A stretch of DNA of 64,000 bases from an uncultured Bacteroidia bacterium (GTDB lineage Bacteria > Bacteroidota > Bacteroidia > Bacteroidales > F082). The position numbers and the translations under genes were made by a program. Location: positions 1-64,000 of the forward strand of contig CADCGK010000006.1 of the NCBI GenBank assembly GCA_902800965.1. The letters are read 5' to 3'. Below the pieces are notes generated by a model. It was not told the DNA's origin. It did no database searches and saw only the letters and a list, made by a program, of their open reading frames with translations. Positions 60,004-64,000 of this stretch are shown piece after piece (within the stretch, counting starts at the first letter, position 1; each line of letters begins with the position of its first letter).

Positions 60004-62888
60004 TCGATGGTTATCACTTTTACCTTGCTACTTGAGAGGTTGCCTTCTTGATCCACTTGAATTTGTACGGGGATTTTCCCTTGCAGCTCTTCCACATGGC
60101 TGATGATACCCACATGGCGGCCTGACTTGTTGTGGAGTGAACGTAAGGTGTTGATGGCATTCTGCAATGGTTCACCACTCAGCGTGCCAAAGCCCTCGTC
60201 GATGAATAGGGTGTCAACCGCCAGTTTCTGTCCTATGTCGCTGAGTGCAAGTGCCAATGACAGAGATACGAGGAAGCTCTCTCCACCAGAGATGGTGCTT
60301 GCCGCTCGGCTTACATAACCCTGATAGGAATCTTCGAGCGAGATGACGAAGGTACCTGGAGCCACTTTCAAGGTATATCGGTCGGTCAACGTCTTCATGT
60401 AGTGGTTGGCCGAATGGATTAGGCTGTTCAGCACATAACTCTGAGCAATCTTGCGGAACTTGTTGCCCGTTGCATCGCCAATGAGTTGGTTCATGCGCGA
60501 CCATTTTTGATAAATGGATTGTTTCTTCTCGGCTTCTTCTTTCAGATGGCCAATTTGTTTTTTGTTCTCTTCGTCAGCTTTCAGTTCTTGGTTAATGGCG
60601 CCTTTCTTTTCTGAGATGTCAGTCAACGTTTTATCATTTTCGTTGATTCGTGCAACCAGTGATTCATCGGTGTCTTCCTCCTTCAGCTCGGGCTTTGTCA
60701 GTTTGTGTTCTCCAAGTCTCTTGTCGGCGTCATCCTTCAGCGTTTTCTTGGTAAGCACCATGTTTTTGTCAGCTTCCAGCAAGGCTTGAGTCTTGATGAT
60801 TTCTTGTGAGGAAAGGGCATTCAAGGCGGTTAATCGTTCAGGGTCGAGGTCAGGATGAATGCCAAGGAAGTTCTCCAATTGCTGCTTGTTGGCGTTGAGG
60901 GTCTCTTCTGCTTGTTTCAGCTGCACTTGTTCCGTGCTTTTCTTGACTTCTTCGGCGATAGCAATTTTGCCTTTGCAGTCACTGATGTCTTGTTGGGCTT
61001 TCAGCGCAGTCTTTTTCAGTTGATCCAAGTTTTTATTTGCCTTGTCGAGGGCCGTTCTTTGAGCTTTGATGGCATCTTCGGCTTTGGTACCTTCAGCGAT
61101 TTTGGCCTCAAGTTCCTTAAGCTTGGTTTCGGTGTCGGTCTTTAGGGATGCCAACTTTTCGGGCGTGCTTTCGTCGATGATTTCAATTCCACAAGCCTTG
61201 CAGGCATCAATGACTTTTTGTTTTGCCATCTTGACGGAGTCGTCCTTATCGAAGTTCTCTTTGGAAGTCTGATAGGTTTGTTGTGTTGCCTTGATTTCAG
61301 CGTCCAGCTTGTTTCTCTTATTAACCAGTTCTTGGTAGGCTGATTCGGCCTCCTTGAAGGCTTTTTCGAGGCCGCCGACGAGTTGGGCCAATTCTTCCTC
61401 GTGGGGCAGCTCGGTTTTGATTTCCTGTCGGCAGACGGGGCAGAGGTCGCCTACGTGCAGTTTTTGGCGCAGGGTCTGGGCAAACTTGTCGATGGTGTCG
61501 CGCTGATTGTCGAGGGTCGCTTTGCGATCGTCCATCACCACTTTTGCGTCATGGATCAGCGGCTCCAGATCCGCACTTTCTTTCAGTTTCTTTTCTATTG
61601 CGGCAGCGGTCTCTTCAAGGGTCTTGGCAGTCTTGGCTTTACGGTCTTTTTCTTTGGCGTATGCCTCGATTCGTTCGTAGGTGATGTCAATATTGCGTTG
61701 TAGCTCCTTGGCGTTGTCGCGTGATTTTCTCAGGTCGGGCAAATGAAGTGCATCGAGTGCTGTTTCTTGGGATTGCAGCGTGGCTGTTTGTTGTTCGAGA
61801 GCTGTTTGTGCCTCGGTTGCCTCTTTCTGAGCTTTGTCGAAAGCGGGTTGCAGTGTCTCCGTGAGTCTCTTACCTTCGCTGTCGATGGTGTTGCGGCATT
61901 CTTCTATCTTCTTTTTCCCTTCGGTGATTGTTTTTTCGGCTTCTTTCATCGCACCTAGCCAGTTGCGGGCTTCAATGGTGGCATTCCATTGGCGAACCAG
62001 TGTTTCTTTTTTCTTGAAGTCGTCGCTTTCGACTATGGCTTGGGCTTGTTGGAGTGCTAAGGACGCCTCGGTGACTCCCTTGGCCAGTTCCTTTTCTGTC
62101 TTGATCCATTGAAGTTTGGCTTTATCAGTCTCGCCTGCTTTCTTTACTTGTTCCAACAATGCTTCGTATTTGGCAATCTCTTCCTGTTTGGCCGTGATCT
62201 CTTCATCGGTCAAGGTGCGCATGCCTGCTATCTTTTGCTGGGCTTGTTCCCATTCTGTTTTCTTTTGACCAGTTACCTCAAAGACCTTCCTGCCGATCTT
62301 CGAATAGATATCCACTCCGGTGATTTTCTCTAGGATTTCTGCCTTGTCGTCATCTTTGCTGTTCAGAAAACGGGTGAACTCGCCTTGAGCCAGGAGGGTG
62401 GTGCGGCAGAACTGGCCGAAATCTAGGCCGATGGCCGTCTGGATCTCATCTTTGATATCGTTGTCTTTGGTGTGGATAATTTCCGAATCGAGGTTTGTCA
62501 GTTGCCAGGTTTTGCTTTGGATGTTTCCGTTTACCTTTTTTCTGGCTCTGGCCACCGACCATTTGGCTTCATAGTGCACATCATTGCTTCCTGTGAAGGT
62601 GAGCGACACGAAAGCCTCACCGGTATTTCGACGCATCAGTTGGCGCGGGTCTTTGATGGCGACGTCTGCCTCTCCGTCTTTAGTGCCTCCTTGCATCTGT
62701 GTCCCAGCCAACCTTGGGGTGTTGGCAAACAGGGCAAGGCAGATGGCGTCAAGGATGGTTGACTTTCCTGAACCTGTCTTACCTGTGATCAGGAACACTT
62801 CGCTGTCGGCTAGTGGTTTTGCTTCAAAATCGATGGTGGCATCTTCAATTGATGCGATGTTGTGTATGGTCAGTTTCTGTAGTTTCAT
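60000..62888 (-). CDS. sbcC: Exonuclease SbcC (Rad50-like ATPase)
   Basis: 962 residues. With SbcD it forms the Mre11-Rad50-type nuclease that processes hairpins and protein-blocked DNA ends. Walker A GKTGSGKSTILDAI lies near residue 35. Long coiled coils flank the zinc hook CPVC (C483, C486). The ABC signature is SGGESFLVSLSLALALS and Walker B is TLFIDEGFGTLS at the C-terminus. Length fits the Bacteroidetes form. ATG 62888 is 11 nt after the sbcD stop, so the two form one operon. Confidence 0.96.
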   Translation of the reverse strand: MKLQKLTIHNIASIEDATIDFEAKPLADSEVFLITGKTGSGKSTILDAICLALFANTPRLAGTQMQGGTKDGEADVAIKDPRQLMRRNTGEAFVSLTFTGSNDVHYEAKWSVARARKKVNGNIQSKTWQLTNLDSEIIHTKDNDIKDEIQTAIGLDFGQFCRTTLLAQGEFTRFLNSKDDDKAEILEKITGVDIYSKIGRKVFEVTGQKKTEWEQAQQKIAGMRTLTDEEITAKQEEIAKYEALLEQVKKAGETDKAKLQWIKTEKELAKGVTEASLALQQAQAIVESDDFKKKETLVRQWNATIEARNWLGAMKEAEKTITEGKKKIEECRNTIDSEGKRLTETLQPAFDKAQKEATEAQTALEQQTATLQSQETALDALHLPDLRKSRDNAKELQRNIDITYERIEAYAKEKDRKAKTAKTLEETAAAIEKKLKESADLEPLIHDAKVVMDDRKATLDNQRDTIDKFAQTLRQKLHVGDLCPVCRQEIKTELPHEEELAQLVGGLEKAFKEAESAYQELVNKRNKLDAEIKATQQTYQTSKENFDKDDSVKMAKQKVIDACKACGIEIIDESTPEKLASLKTDTETKLKELEAKIAEGTKAEDAIKAQRTALDKANKNLDQLKKTALKAQQDISDCKGKIAIAEEVKKSTEQVQLKQAEETLNANKQQLENFLGIHPDLDPERLTALNALSSQEIIKTQALLEADKNMVLTKKTLKDDADKRLGEHKLTKPELKEEDTDESLVARINENDKTLTDISEKKGAINQELKADEENKKQIGHLKEEAEKKQSIYQKWSRMNQLIGDATGNKFRKIAQSYVLNSLIHSANHYMKTLTDRYTLKVAPGTFVISLEDSYQGYVSRAASTISGGESFLVSLSLALALSDIGQKLAVDTLFIDEGFGTLSGEPLQNAINTLRSLHNKSGRHVGIISHVEELQGKIPVQIQVDQEGNLSSSKVKVITID

Positions 62889-62899
62889 GGTCTTGGTTT

Positions 62900-64000
62900 T
62901 TATTTTTCGTTTCGGGTGTCGTTTTCCACCAAGTTCAGAACCTCATCGAACAGCTCAGTCATCTCTTCGTCGAAGTCGATGCCTTCGTATGCTGCATATT
63001 GCTTGGCGATTTCAATGGGTTTTTCCGCTTGGAATTCTTGCACAGTTAGCACTTTGGCCTCAGCTTGGTTGTCGGCTTTCTTTTTGAAGTTGAGCGTGCA
63101 AAAACGACATTGTTTTCCCTCGGTCAGTTTTGCTGCTTCTGCCGAAGCTTCTACAGGCTGGAAGTCTTCGATTTCTACATTTAATCTGATATAGGCAGGA
63201 TCGTCATCAGCGTATTCTTCTAACAGCTTTTTGGTTGTCTCCCAGGGCGCAAATCCTTCTTCAGGTAGGGTGACCAAGGGGTGTGGGTTGTGGATTCCGA
63301 TTTCTGTCACGGTTGGAATAGCGCCGTGCTTGTCGATTTCAACCATGCTGATGGAATGGCTGAAGTTTTCGTCGAAGCTGATGGGCAGAGGGGTGCCGCA
63401 GTATCGTGCGCGGTGTTTGCCAAGATCAACAAATTGTCCATGATGAATATGGCCTAGAGCCAGATAGTCATAGCCTTCGCCCAGCTGTTCCAGTTGGATT
63501 GCGTCGATGCCTCCCACGGTAAGTTCCGTTGCAAATTCATGGCATTTGAAGGTACAACCTTTCACCGTGGTGTGGGCGGTCATCACCACGGGCAACCCTT
63601 CGGTATTCCTTTCCGTTACCTTGTCGAGCAATTGTTGGAAGAAACCTTCCGGGAGCGTCTGCTCGTTCACATGGGGGATGGCAATGATGAAGCCTTTTCC
63701 GGGGATTTCGATGATGTGCTCATCCAGCTCCTCTTTCTTCAGTTGTCCGATGGCATATACGTTCAATGCCCGCCAAGGTTTTTGGAAGATCACGTGTTTC
63801 GTGGGGCTGTCGTGGTTGCCTGCGGTCATCACGATGACCATCTGAGGGTTGGCCTCGTGTATTTTCATGAGGGCGTCCGACAGCATGGTCTGTGTCATAT
63901 TCGAGGGTTGTGAGGTATGGAACACGTCGCCGCACAGCAGAAACACGTCGGGTTGTTGTTCTTCAACGATGTGGACCATTTGGTCGAGCATGGACTGTTG
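62900..64000 (-). CDS. sbcD: Exonuclease SbcD (Mre11-like), N-terminus cut by window edge
   Basis: 367 codons visible. The frame is open through base 64000 (QQS precedes the first visible Met), so the start and the first phosphoesterase motif DxHxG lie outside. Visible calcineurin-like motifs: LLCGDVFHTSQPS, TAGNHDSP, TAHTTVKG and ALGHIHHGQ. The C-terminal capping part has FEDFQPVE-type and CRFCTLNF segments. A manganese-dependent nuclease, the partner of SbcC. Confidence 0.95.
   Translation of the reverse strand, partial: QQSMLDQMVHIVEEQQPDVFLLCGDVFHTSQPSNMTQTMLSDALMKIHEANPQMVIVMTAGNHDSPTKHVIFQKPWRALNVYAIGQLKKEELDEHIIEIPGKGFIIAIPHVNEQTLPEGFFQQLLDKVTERNTEGLPVVMTAHTTVKGCTFKCHEFATELTVGGIDAIQLEQLGEGYDYLALGHIHHGQFVDLGKHRARYCGTPLPISFDENFSHSISMVEIDKHGAIPTVTEIGIHNPHPLVTLPEEGFAPWETTKKLLEEYADDDPAYIRLNVEIEDFQPVEASAEAAKLTEGKQCRFCTLNFKKKADNQAEAKVLTVQEFQAEKPIEIAKQYAAYEGIDFDEEMTELFDEVLNLVENDTRNEK

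Overview
The window reads as a chromosomal segment of an anaerobic member of the order Bacteroidales (Bacteroidota). Four things point there. Two proteins end in complete type IX secretion (T9SS) type A sorting domains. At least 17 start regions carry the Bacteroidota promoter -7 element TAnnTTTG, and start codons lack Shine-Dalgarno sequences. There are many Bacteroidetes-type lipoproteins. The metabolic genes fit a strict anaerobe: [FeFe]-hydrogenase maturases, a Na+-pumping methylmalonyl-CoA decarboxylase and the GGGtGRT/NifU-like pair. I see no phage, IS element, CRISPR array or rRNA. One tRNA (Leu, CAA) is present.

Layout. 1-8949 (minus) is one uninterrupted giant surface-protein gene that runs off the left edge (2,983 codons, C-terminus missing). 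9193-15189 (minus) is a bacterial alpha-2-macroglobulin whose thioester site is replaced. 15263-19384 holds a shortened polyprenyl synthetase and, convergent to it, a 1,094-residue fused flavin/iron-sulfur dehydrogenase. 19559-25582 holds a small DUF5618-like protein, rlmN, an amino-acid permease with a lipoprotein, and a secreted CotH-kinase-like protein. 25642-29880 holds GGGtGRT, a NifU-like protein, tRNA-Leu, prs, rplY and pth. 29913-36415 is a cell-envelope block with a tandemly duplicated two-gene barrel/lipoprotein cassette. 36554-39897 is gatE-gatD, a two-subunit tRNA-dependent amidotransferase otherwise regarded as archaeal. 39926-42306 is an MBOAT/SGNH O-acetylation pair bounded by a 26-bp direct repeat of the gatD 3' end. 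42418-46915 encodes methylmalonyl-CoA epimerase and the four-subunit Na+ decarboxylase, linking succinate-to-propionate fermentation to sodium export. 46983-52653 holds a patatin/barrel protein and an M1 peptidase operon with lipoproteins. 52769-55676 encodes a TM1266-like regulator, HydF and HydG. 55710-64000 holds a DPP4-like peptidase, an FMN-binding protein, uridine kinase, a DUF3298-like lipoprotein, and sbcC with sbcD running off the right edge.

The structure least explained by genes is a set of short tandem arrays with a strict 7-bp (sometimes 8-bp) period. They sit at gene junctions, abut start codons, supply stop codons and C-termini, and occur inside two coding sequences. Several arrays far apart share the same repeat unit, and two form inverted pairs (hairpins). 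Together with the direct repeat at gatD and the -7 promoter boxes lying only 4-5 nt from start codons (predicted leaderless mRNAs), these are the observations most worth following up.
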